Below are positions 45,805 through 53,432 of a stretch of DNA of 64,000 bases, piece after piece (position 1 is the first letter of the stretch; the number at the start of each line of letters is the position of its first letter). A program made the position numbers and the translations under genes. The notes under the pieces were generated by a model that saw only the letters and a program-made list of their open reading frames with translations, was not told the DNA's origin and did no database searches. The DNA comes from Candidatus Kapaibacterium sp. (lineage in GTDB: Bacteria > Bacteroidota > Ignavibacteria > Kapaibacteriales > HRBIN21): assembly GCA_938084565.1 (NCBI GenBank), contig CALKEU010000009.1:1-64000 (forward strand), given 5' to 3'.

Positions 45805-46461
45805 TCACGCAGGATCTGAACAGCAGAGGATATGGCGGTGGCGGAGAGCATGCACTCCCTCACGGAGGAGGGCGGCTGCAATCAGCAGGGCCAGGAGAGC
45901 ATCGGCCTGCTGGATACCACCCCAGCGGTACGCCATCAGACCTACCAGCACGGCTGCCGACAATCCCGCACAGGCCAGCGTCTGCTTCGCATCGGCCCGG
46001 AGTGACTCACTCTGGAGCTGTCCGCCGAGGCGCCACTTGGCCCAAAACAGAAGCGGCTTCACACACAGTGAGAGCCCGGCCAGGTAGAATGCCAGCCCAT
46101 GCACATGGAGCTCCGCCGAACCCCAGAGACGCTGTAGAGCTTCCCCAGCAATAACGGCTGCCAGCAGTACAAAACTTATTCCGATGAGCCGTACAGCCCG
46201 GGACTCTCGCTGGGCATACTGTCGGCGCTCACTATGCTTGAGCTGCGGGGCAAAGCGCCAGAGAATCACCGCTCCCGAGAGAGACTCTGCCACGGCATCA
46301 ATGCCGAAGCTCACTATCCCCCAGCTACTGCTGGCATGGCCAATCCAGAGTGCAGCCACCCCTTCGGCGAAGTTGTAAACGAGGGTTATCACCGCTAGCC
46401 CCCAGGCGCGACGGCTCAGCCTCTCTACCGGAGCCGCCACCGAAGCCACGTGCGCATCCAT
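45805..46461 (-). CDS. Cation diffusion facilitator-like membrane transporter, short form
   Basis: 218 residues with five or six membrane segments. CDF-like metal-site segments are GIDAVAESLSGAVILWRF in the second and SLRADAKQTLACAGLSAAV in the fifth membrane region. The C-terminal cytoplasmic metal-binding domain of canonical CDFs is missing, as in a known short subgroup. It begins 16 bases after tRNA-Gln with a GGGAAG ribosome-binding site, so it is probably transcribed from the tRNA promoter. The metal is unknown. Confidence 0.75.
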   Translation of the reverse strand: MDAHVASVAAPVERLSRRAWGLAVITLVYNFAEGVAALWIGHASSSWGIVSFGIDAVAESLSGAVILWRFAPQLKHSERRQYAQRESRAVRLIGISFVLLAAVIAGEALQRLWGSAELHVHGLAFYLAGLSLCVKPLLFWAKWRLGGQLQSESLRADAKQTLACAGLSAAVLVGLMAYRWGGIQQADALLALLIAAALLREGVHALRHRHILCCSDPA

Positions 46462-46477
46462 GCACTTCCCTTTTTGC

Positions 46478-46549
46478 TGCCCCGCCAGGGCTCGAACCTG
46501 GACTCTCCTGATCCAGAGTCAGGCGTGTTGCCAATTACACCACGGGGCA
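46478..46549 (-). tRNA. tRNA-Gln (anticodon CTG)
   Basis: A 72-nt cloverleaf on the minus strand. The acceptor stem TGCCCCG pairs with CGGGGCA. The anticodon arm is CCTGA-CTCTGGA-TCAGG with anticodon CTG, and the T arm carries GGTTCGAGCC. CCA is not encoded. It lies 6 bases from tRNA-Ala. Confidence 0.95.
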
Positions 46550-46555
46550 TCTGGG

Positions 46556-46628
46556 TGGACCGGAGGAGATTCGAACTCCCGACCTCCAGAGTGCGATTCT
46601 GGCGCTCTCCCAACTGAGCTACCGGCCC
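46556..46628 (-). tRNA. tRNA-Ala (anticodon CGC)
   Basis: A 73-nt cloverleaf on the minus strand. The acceptor GGGCCGG pairs with CCGGTCC and includes the G3:U70 wobble pair that identifies alanine tRNAs. The anticodon arm is CCAGA-ATCGCAC-TCTGG with anticodon CGC. The T arm contains GTTCGAATC. CCA is not encoded. Confidence 0.95.
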
Positions 46629-46642
46629 ACACTGAGGGCGTA

Positions 46643-46650
46643 CAAAAATA
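46643..46650 (-). promoter_or_regulatory. TAnnTTTG promoter -7 element (TATTTTTG) of the tRNA-Ala/tRNA-Gln unit
   Basis: A minus-strand full match 14 bases before the first base of tRNA-Ala. A TGTTTCG at the -33 position, 18 bases upstream, resembles the Bacteroidota TTTG box. Short spacing from promoter to tRNA is expected. Confidence 0.65.
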
Positions 46651-46714
46651 GGGAAAAGCGCCCTTTAGCGAAACAGCCCTGGCCTGAGCCCTGCCCCACT
46701 GTACTTGTAAGCCC

Positions 46715-46722
46715 TAATTTTG
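46715..46722 (+). promoter_or_regulatory. TAnnTTTG promoter -7 element (TAATTTTG) of the C39 exporter
   Basis: A full match 24 bases before the exporter ATG and divergent from the tRNA promoter about 70 bases away. Confidence 0.55.
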
Positions 46723-46746
46723 CGCCGCATCTACCTCCGCCTTCCC

Positions 46747-48936
46747 ATGAAGCGGCGCCCCGTCTTGGTCCGGCAACATGATCCGACCGACTGTGGAGCA
46801 GCTGTCCTCGCATCGGTTGCCGGATACTGGGGATTACGCTTGCCGCTGGCCTTGCTCCGCCAGTATACGATGACAGATCAGGAGGGCACGACCGTACTGG
46901 GAATTGTCCGCGCAGCTGAACAGCTCGGCTTCTATGCAAAGGGAGTTCGAATCCTTCCCACGATGCTTCCTGATGTGCCGCTACCGGCCATTGCGCACAT
47001 GTACGTGGCCGAGCGCCAGCGCTATCACTTTGTGGTCCTCTATCGCATCGATTCCTCCCGCCTCTATGTCGGCGATCCTGCCCGTGGGCTGCTCTGGATG
47101 CCCATGGAGGAATTCTTAGCCCAGTGGACCGGGATTGTGGTCATCTTGGCTCCACGAGAAGACTTCCACCCAGCCGAGCTCACCCCTTCCCGCTGGCAGA
47201 TGTTCTGGCGCTTGGTCCGACCGCATCGCGGCTGGTTCGCGCAAGCCTTTCTCGGCGCACTGCTCTACACGCTGCTCGGGATGGCCCCGGCTATCTATGC
47301 CGGTGTCCTCTTCGATACGGTGCTCCCCACAGGCAACGTAGCCTTGCTGCACGTCCTCTCCCTGGCTTTGGTTGGACTGGTGCTGGCCCGGACCTTCTTC
47401 GGCTGGATGCGCTCTGTACTGCTCTTCCATGTCGTCCAGCGCATCGATGCTGGTCTCGTACTGGGCTACTTCCGCCACCTCCTGCGCCTCCCTCAGGCCT
47501 TCTTTGATGCACGACGTACGGGGGAAATCCTCTCCCGCGTCAACGACGCCGTCAAAGTGCGTAATGCCATCAGCAGCGCAGCTGTGACACTGCTGGTCGA
47601 CGCCACCACAGTGGCGGTGGCCTTTGCGGCTATGTGGGTATACTCGCCGCTCCTGGCGCTCCTGTCCACAGGCACGATTCCGCTCTATGCCGGCGTTATC
47701 CTGGCCTTGCGCCGTCCGATGCAGCAGACACAACGGGCCCTCATGGAACAGGGAGCAGAACTCTATGCGCACCTGACAGCCACAATTGCTGGCATTGCCA
47801 CGGTGAAGTCCCTGACAGCTGAGCTCTACAGCCAGTGGAAAGCCGAACGGACATTCGTCGGCATTGTGCGTCTGCTTGGGCGTTCTCTGCGTCACTCCCT
47901 GACGGCCACCACCGCTGGGGAGCTCATCGGCGGATTAGCCACAGTGGGGGTCTTCTGGTTCGGCAGCCTCCTCGTGTTACAGGCTCGGCTCAGCATCGGC
48001 GAGCTCATCACTTTCTCTCTCCTCCTGGGGCTACTGGCCCAACCCATGGGGCGTCTGCTGGCATTGCAGCAGATGCTCCACGATGCGCTCATCGCCGTCG
48101 ATCGCCTCTTCGAGATTATGGTGCTGGAGACCGAAGACACAGTGGGGCAGCGTGGCATTATCATTCGCCCCGAACAGCTTCGCGGCGCCATTGAATTCCG
48201 CCAGTGCACCTTCCGCTATGGAGCGCGTCCGCCCGTACTGCGGCAATGCTCGCTCTCGGTGCCGGCCGGTAGCATTACGGCTATTGTTGGAGAATCCGGT
48301 GCCGGCAAAACGACGCTTGTGCGGCTCCTCCTCAAGCTTTACCCCCTCCAGGAAGGTGCTGTGCTCATCGATGGCATCGACATTCGGGACATCGAGACGG
48401 AGTCGTTGCGCCGTCTCATTGGTGTCGTCCCGCAGGAGGTAGAGCTCTTCCACGGCAGTGTTCTGGAAAATGTCGCCTACGGGGATATGCAGCCAGACCA
48501 CGAACGAGTGTTGGCGGTCTGCCGCCGCGTTGGCCTAGAGCGGACGATTGCCGAACTGCCGGCGCGGTACAACACGCTGCTCGGGGAGCACGGCGCGGCT
48601 CTCTCCGGCGGACAGCGTCAGCGCCTAGCGATTGCCCGCGCGCTCTACCGCCGTCCCCGCATCCTGGTGCTGGACGAAGCGACAAGCCATCTGGACGCCG
48701 ACGCCGAGGCTCTCCTGCTGCAGCTCCTCCATGAGCTGCGCCAGGAAGGGATGACCATTCTCCTGATTGCACACCGGCTCAGCACGGTGCAGATTGCCGA
48801 CAAAATTGCCGTGCTAGCCGATGGACGCATCTGCGAGGAGGGGACACACGCCGAACTCCTTGCCCGCCACGGCCTCTACGCTCGCCTCTGGCAGCGCTAT
48901 ACTGCTCAAGCTCCTCCAGCCTCCATCCCGGCATGA
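46747..48936 (+). CDS. Peptidase-containing (C39) ABC transporter
   Basis: 729 residues from ATG 46747; the upstream TTG 46720 falls inside the promoter. Domain order is a C39 cysteine peptidase (about 1-135, with RQHDPTDCGAAVLASVAGYW holding the catalytic Cys, then the His in RYHFVVLYRI and Asp in YVGDPARG), an exporter-type membrane domain with six segments (about 150-440), and an ATPase domain with Walker A GESGAGKTT, signature LSGGQRQRLAIARAL, Walker B LVLDEATSHLD and H-loop AHRLSTV. The family cleaves double-glycine leaders and exports the peptides. It overlaps the HlyD-type adaptor by ATGA. No precursor peptide gene was found. Confidence 0.92.
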   Translation: MKRRPVLVRQHDPTDCGAAVLASVAGYWGLRLPLALLRQYTMTDQEGTTVLGIVRAAEQLGFYAKGVRILPTMLPDVPLPAIAHMYVAERQRYHFVVLYRIDSSRLYVGDPARGLLWMPMEEFLAQWTGIVVILAPREDFHPAELTPSRWQMFWRLVRPHRGWFAQAFLGALLYTLLGMAPAIYAGVLFDTVLPTGNVALLHVLSLALVGLVLARTFFGWMRSVLLFHVVQRIDAGLVLGYFRHLLRLPQAFFDARRTGEILSRVNDAVKVRNAISSAAVTLLVDATTVAVAFAAMWVYSPLLALLSTGTIPLYAGVILALRRPMQQTQRALMEQGAELYAHLTATIAGIATVKSLTAELYSQWKAERTFVGIVRLLGRSLRHSLTATTAGELIGGLATVGVFWFGSLLVLQARLSIGELITFSLLLGLLAQPMGRLLALQQMLHDALIAVDRLFEIMVLETEDTVGQRGIIIRPEQLRGAIEFRQCTFRYGARPPVLRQCSLSVPAGSITAIVGESGAGKTTLVRLLLKLYPLQEGAVLIDGIDIRDIETESLRRLIGVVPQEVELFHGSVLENVAYGDMQPDHERVLAVCRRVGLERTIAELPARYNTLLGEHGAALSGGQRQRLAIARALYRRPRILVLDEATSHLDADAEALLLQLLHELRQEGMTILLIAHRLSTVQIADKIAVLADGRICEEGTHAELLARHGLYARLWQRYTAQAPPASIPA

Positions 48937-50159
48937 AGCCCGACCATCGGTGGGAACGGCTCGAAGACTCTCTCCTCCCGGCAGAGGCGCTCCCGGAAAG
49001 CCTCGAAGCCCAGCTGGTTCAGCCTCCGCGGATAGGCCTCTGGCTCTTCTGGGGTATAGGCGGCCTCCTGCTGGCCATTGTGGTGTGGGCCCTCTTGTCA
49101 GAGCTGGAAGTGACCGTTCGCTGCCAGGGCTATATCCGCCCAGTGCTCCCTACGCAGGTGGTTCGCAGTCCAATGGATGGTCTCGTCGAAGCCGTCACTG
49201 TCCGCCTGCACCAGCGCGTACAGCGCGGCGATACGCTCCTACGCTTTCGCAATACGGAGCTCCAGCTACGGCTCCGCGTGGTAGAGGAAGAATTGCGGAA
49301 CGAAGAGCAGCTGTTTGCAGAGCTGTCTACCCTCCTTCGCTCCTTGCCCAGCAGCGGCACCCCACCGCAATTGGCGGCAGCTTTTCCTGCCATGCACTGG
49401 AATACGCCACAGGCCCGGAGTCTAGCCGAGCTGATACGCAAAGATCTCCTCCTCCTCGCCCGTCACTATGACATCTTGGCCAAACGTCTGGAGCGTTTGG
49501 CGGCTCTGCATGCCAAGCAGTTTGCCAGTGCCGAGGAGTACGAATCGAGCGCTGCCGAAGTTCGCCTGCAAGAGCTCCGTGCCCTGCAGTACATCCAGAG
49601 CCGGCGCCAGGAGCTGGCACAGAAGTTGGATGCAACCGAACATCGACTTCGCGAACTCCAACAGCTCCTGGGCACTCTACGCGAGCAGCTCAGCAAAACT
49701 GCCCTCATTGCCCACACCGATGGGCAGATTAGCTCCCTGCTTGTTCCCCAGGCAGGGGTCTACGTTACAGCCGGGCAAGAACTACTGGCTATCACACCGG
49801 ATTTGCAGCTTGAGACGGAATTGCTCGTGGCCCCCCAGGACATTCCGCTCGTCCGCCCGGGGCAGCGCGTACGCTACCTCGTCACGGGCTTCCCGCTCGG
49901 GCAGTGGGAAGCCCTCTGGGGCCGTGTGGAAAGCATTGCCGAAGAGCTGACAACTCTGGATGGGCGTCCTGCATACCGAGTTCGTGCATCGCTTGAGCAG
50001 AGTGCTCTCCGAATGCATCGGCTTGCAGATCGGCCAGCCTCCGCAGTGCCTCTGCACAAAGGGTTGCCCGTCCAAGCAGCTATCTATGTCGGGCGCAAGC
50101 CTGTCCTGGCCTGGCTCTACGACCGTTCCCGCTTTCTCTGGCACGAGCTTTCACCGTAG
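48933..50159 (+). CDS. HlyD-family membrane fusion (adaptor) protein
   Basis: 408 residues. One membrane segment lies near residues 36-58 (LWLFWGIGGLLLAIVVWALL). Biotinyl-lipoyl-like parts start at VRSPMDGLVEAVTVRLHQRVQRGDTLLRF, a long coiled-coil hairpin covers about 110-260, and the second lipoyl half has ALIAHTDGQISSLLVPQAGVYVTAGQELLAI. It links the inner-membrane C39 exporter to an outer-membrane channel, which is not encoded here. Its ATG overlaps the exporter stop, and its 3' end overlaps the convergent glycosidase by 9 bases. Confidence 0.88.
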   Translation: MKPDHRWERLEDSLLPAEALPESLEAQLVQPPRIGLWLFWGIGGLLLAIVVWALLSELEVTVRCQGYIRPVLPTQVVRSPMDGLVEAVTVRLHQRVQRGDTLLRFRNTELQLRLRVVEEELRNEEQLFAELSTLLRSLPSSGTPPQLAAAFPAMHWNTPQARSLAELIRKDLLLLARHYDILAKRLERLAALHAKQFASAEEYESSAAEVRLQELRALQYIQSRRQELAQKLDATEHRLRELQQLLGTLREQLSKTALIAHTDGQISSLLVPQAGVYVTAGQELLAITPDLQLETELLVAPQDIPLVRPGQRVRYLVTGFPLGQWEALWGRVESIAEELTTLDGRPAYRVRASLEQSALRMHRLADRPASAVPLHKGLPVQAAIYVGRKPVLAWLYDRSRFLWHELSP

Positions 50160-51542
50160 GCGAGCCTCGCGTTGCACAATGGCAATAGCTGAAGCCACCG
50201 GAAGCATCGATCCCACAGTCCCCATCCCTGCAAGATAGAGCCCCGACGAAGAGCCACCATCGAGGTTGAGGGCTTCATATACTCCGAGACGGCGCATCCA
50301 CTGCGCCAGTTCCGCCACCGTTGCCCCTTCGAAGCCATATCCATCTTCGACAACCACGAGCAGGAGCTCCCCCGTGCGTGTCAGACCGAGGGCCGTCCGA
50401 GCCCGCCGCCGGTAGAGAAAGCGCGCCGAGGTCGTCCCCTCCTGCTCTGCCTCGATCCTCACCCGCCCATGGCGGATAAGCCGCGGCGTCCCACTCCACA
50501 TTTGCAGCACCGGCCTGCCAACCGGAGGAGAGAGCCGACTCTCTAGCCAAACGGTATCGCCCGGACGCGGCAAAAGCCCTTGCGGGACCTCAGCCCCGAG
50601 CGAGACTACGCATCCCCGCAAGGGCATAGTGACCGAACCAGAGTCGACCCCCAAGACGAGACAAGGAAGATCCCCCTCCAGAAAAGGGCCCCGCAAGTAG
50701 CGCAGCCGGATCTTCCAGCAGGCATACTCCACCGTGTCGGCTGGCACGCTGAGCAGAACGAGGCTGTCGGGATTTTCCTCATCGGCCGTACCAACAGCGA
50801 GCATGCGATGCCGCGGCACTGTATCGCCCGCAAAACGGGTGTAGAGGACATTCTCGGCAGCCCCCCGTCGTACATTGACAGCATGGATAGGCAGCCGTAC
50901 CCCATGGGGCAGGCGTACCGCTAGCTCCACGCAAAAGGTATCCACATATGCCGTTGCCTGCCTATCGAGCGCAAAGACGCTCCAGCGCTTATAGCGCTGA
51001 ATTTGGAGCGGTTCCCCATCGGCGGCTGCTATCCCAATCGGCAACGCCCCGAACCGACTCCAGAAGTAGCCGTTGACGGCAGCCACGACCCTGCCGAGAG
51101 AGCTTGCCGAATCGTAGCGCCGTACAAGATCTGCGAGCGTCTCCCGTTGCCCCAAGAGCACCGGGAGTAACTTCACCTCTAACCCTGGCTGCCGAAGCCT
51201 CACCCGCACAACGTGCAGCTGATGTTGAGCCGCGGCTACCACCCGATACCGTTGATACCGCACACCAGGAACGAGCACTGTATCGGCAACTATGGACCAC
51301 CGCGGTGCACGGCGCCGCGCAGTCTGTCGCACACCAAGCCGCTTGGAAGCCTTGAGATGGGCTTTCTTTTGCCGGACTCCACCCCGTTGCCGAGCTCTGC
51401 CCACCGAGGCCGACGTCACAACCTGCCCCCACCGAGCAGCTGGAGCCACCGCCAGCTGTCGATGGGATAAGGCATCAGGCTCGGCTGCGGTAGTTGCCAG
51501 AAGTGCAACGCCTGCCACCACCACACCCACGCTCATGGGCAT
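50151..51542 (-). CDS. Phosphodiester glycosidase (NAGPA-domain) family protein
   Basis: 463 residues from ATG 51542; a second ATG at 51536 is also possible. A signal-like N-terminus (VGVVVAGVALLATTA) precedes a basic linker. The C-terminal region has the NAGPA core VNGYFWSRFGALPIGIAAADGEPL and the final EALNLDGGSSSGLYLAGMG motif. Members cleave GlcNAc-1-phosphodiesters or related bonds, for example in exopolysaccharide or wall teichoic-like polymers. It starts one base after the previous gene. Confidence 0.82.
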   Translation of the reverse strand: MPMSVGVVVAGVALLATTAAEPDALSHRQLAVAPAARWGQVVTSASVGRARQRGGVRQKKAHLKASKRLGVRQTARRRAPRWSIVADTVLVPGVRYQRYRVVAAAQHQLHVVRVRLRQPGLEVKLLPVLLGQRETLADLVRRYDSASSLGRVVAAVNGYFWSRFGALPIGIAAADGEPLQIQRYKRWSVFALDRQATAYVDTFCVELAVRLPHGVRLPIHAVNVRRGAAENVLYTRFAGDTVPRHRMLAVGTADEENPDSLVLLSVPADTVEYACWKIRLRYLRGPFLEGDLPCLVLGVDSGSVTMPLRGCVVSLGAEVPQGLLPRPGDTVWLESRLSPPVGRPVLQMWSGTPRLIRHGRVRIEAEQEGTTSARFLYRRRARTALGLTRTGELLLVVVEDGYGFEGATVAELAQWMRRLGVYEALNLDGGSSSGLYLAGMGTVGSMLPVASAIAIVQREARLR

Positions 51543-51543
51543 C

Positions 51544-52065
51544 TCAGGGCCGAGCACGCCATCGTCTCCACAACCACCGCAGGTGAGACCACGAGTAAGG
51601 CAAGAGCACCGAGGGAGAGAGGTTCTGCACATACCGGTAGCGCTCCTCCCCGGAAAGGCGCCCGAAGATCAAGAAACGCCATCCCAACTCCCCTACGACC
51701 GAACCGACCAGATACCCGAAGAGCGCATAGCTCAGGTGCGCCTGATAGGTCACCAGAGGCAATCGAAGACCATAGGCAATCAACGCCGAAGTCCCAAGCA
51801 GGGCCAGGAGGACAAAGCTTTCCGAAGCCTCTATGGCCAGGCGGTAGTACGGATTGGTCAACGTGCGTCGGCGCTCCCGTAACCATGCTAAGCTCATCCC
51901 CATGCCGAGCATGAGGATGCCCAGTAGCAGCGCAAAAGCAAACTCGACCACGGGTGTGAACGCGGTAACGAAGAATCCCTGCACGATCCCTAGTATGACG
52001 TACTCCCCAAGGCGACGCCGGATTTTGCGCCCCAAGACGGCTAAGAGGACATGCTCGGAGACCAT
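51544..52065 (-). CDS. Uncharacterised four-helix membrane protein
   Basis: 173 residues with about four hydrophobic segments (GIVQGFFVTAF, FALLLGILMLGMG, FVLLALLGTSALIAY and LSYALFGYLVG) and a basic C-terminal tail. No family was recognised. It precedes the phosphodiester glycosidase by one base and is divergent from waaA. Confidence 0.6.
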   Translation of the reverse strand: MVSEHVLLAVLGRKIRRRLGEYVILGIVQGFFVTAFTPVVEFAFALLLGILMLGMGMSLAWLRERRRTLTNPYYRLAIEASESFVLLALLGTSALIAYGLRLPLVTYQAHLSYALFGYLVGSVVGELGWRFLIFGRLSGEERYRYVQNLSPSVLLPYSWSHLRWLWRRWRARP

Positions 52066-52104
52066 CCCTGCGCGGGCTCCCAGCTCTGGAAGGGCAAATT
52101 ACGG

Positions 52105-52112
52105 TAATTTCG
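52105..52112 (+). promoter_or_regulatory. Possible TAnnTTTG-like element (TAATTTCG) before waaA
   Basis: One mismatch to consensus, 24 bases before the waaA ATG. A near match (TAATTTG, one-base spacer) for the opposite gene lies at 52101-52095. Confidence 0.4.
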
Positions 52113-52136
52113 CTCGGTGCTGCTCACCGGCTCCCT

Positions 52137-53432
52137 ATGCTCCTCCTCCTGTGGCTCTATGGACTCATCCTGACCCTCGTTTCAGCCGTTGCCCTGGGCA
52201 TACCGCGAGTGCGTACCAAACTCCGCGCTCGGCGGCTCTGGCGGCAGCAGCTGCAGCAACTTGCAACAGCACCCCTCCCCGGCAGGATACGGCTCTGGGT
52301 TCATGCAGCCTCTGCCGGAGAATTTGAGCACATCCGCCCTATCCTTGCCCAGCTGCGGGAGGAAATGCCTGCTCTCTCGATTGTGCTCACCTTCTTTTCG
52401 CCCTCCGGTCTGGCTGCACACCGTCAGACACGACTTGCTGACCGTGTCCTGCTCCTCCCCCCTGATACGCCAGCTGCTGCACGACGCTTCATTGCTCTGT
52501 TACGCCCGCACGTTGCCCTCTTCATCCGATACGAGCTTTGGCCCAATTATCTCGCCCAATTGCGGCGGCACCGCATACCGACACTGCTCGTGGCAGCCAC
52601 CTTTCCGCGCAACCCCCTGTGGCGTTTGCCGGGATCCCGGTGGGTGCTGCAGCAGCTCCTGAGTTCCTTTCACACCCTCCTGCCCCTGACGCCCCAGGAT
52701 GCCGAGCGTTTCCGGCGCCTCCTACCCCAGGCACGGGTTGAGGTAATTCCAGACCCACGATACGACCGCATCTGGACAGCTGTTCACCGAGAACAAGCTC
52801 CTCCACTCCCGGCACCCTTCTGCCTGCCAGAGCGCTTCCATATTGTGGCTGGCAGCACGTGGGCAGCCGATGCCCGCCTCCTGGCCCAGGCCCTCCAACT
52901 CCTACCAGATGCGGTGCGTGATCGTTCTACGCTCCTCCTTGTGCCCCATGAACCGACAGGCGAGACCCTCCAACAACTACTCGAGCTCTTCCCCCGAGCC
53001 GTGCGCTGGAGCACAATGGCTACAATAGCTGTCGATGCACAGCCGCTGCCGATCCTCATTGTGGACCGCCTTGGACTCCTGCTGTCGCTCTACCGCTACG
53101 GGACCGTGGCGTATGTGGGTGGGGGGTTCGGCCGCTGCGTACACAACTTGGCCGAGCCAGCCGCCTACGGCTTGCCGCTTGCCTGCGGGCCAGCTCTTGA
53201 CGGCTCTCCCGATGCCCCCCATCTCCGGGCTGCTGGCGCGCTTACTATCGTCCGCACCCCCGCAGAACTGGCCGACTGGCTCACCCGGATGGCCTGCAAC
53301 CCAGAGGAATGCCGACGCCGTGGCCAAGCAGCGCGCTCGGCAATCCAACAGCGCCTCGGAGGAACTGAGCGAGTATTGACCCTGCTTCGCCCCCTTCTCA
53401 GAAGCGCAGAAGACGCTGCAGCACTTCGGTGA
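52137..53432 (+). CDS. waaA: 3-deoxy-D-manno-octulosonic acid (Kdo) transferase
   Basis: 431 residues. It has an N-terminal membrane anchor (MLLLLWLYGLILTLVSAVAL) and a GT30 fold. Visible motifs are HAASAGEFEHIRPIL, the acceptor-domain RYELWPNYLAQ, the linker LPLTPQDAERF, the donor-domain AGSTWAAD, LLLVPHEPTGETLQQ and the final YVGGGFGRCVHNLAEPAAYG. It transfers Kdo to lipid IVA on the cytoplasmic face of the inner membrane, so the organism makes LPS. The 3' end overlaps the convergent E1 gene by 35 bases. Confidence 0.93.
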   Translation: MLLLLWLYGLILTLVSAVALGIPRVRTKLRARRLWRQQLQQLATAPLPGRIRLWVHAASAGEFEHIRPILAQLREEMPALSIVLTFFSPSGLAAHRQTRLADRVLLLPPDTPAAARRFIALLRPHVALFIRYELWPNYLAQLRRHRIPTLLVAATFPRNPLWRLPGSRWVLQQLLSSFHTLLPLTPQDAERFRRLLPQARVEVIPDPRYDRIWTAVHREQAPPLPAPFCLPERFHIVAGSTWAADARLLAQALQLLPDAVRDRSTLLLVPHEPTGETLQQLLELFPRAVRWSTMATIAVDAQPLPILIVDRLGLLLSLYRYGTVAYVGGGFGRCVHNLAEPAAYGLPLACGPALDGSPDAPHLRAAGALTIVRTPAELADWLTRMACNPEECRRRGQAARSAIQQRLGGTERVLTLLRPLLRSAEDAAALR

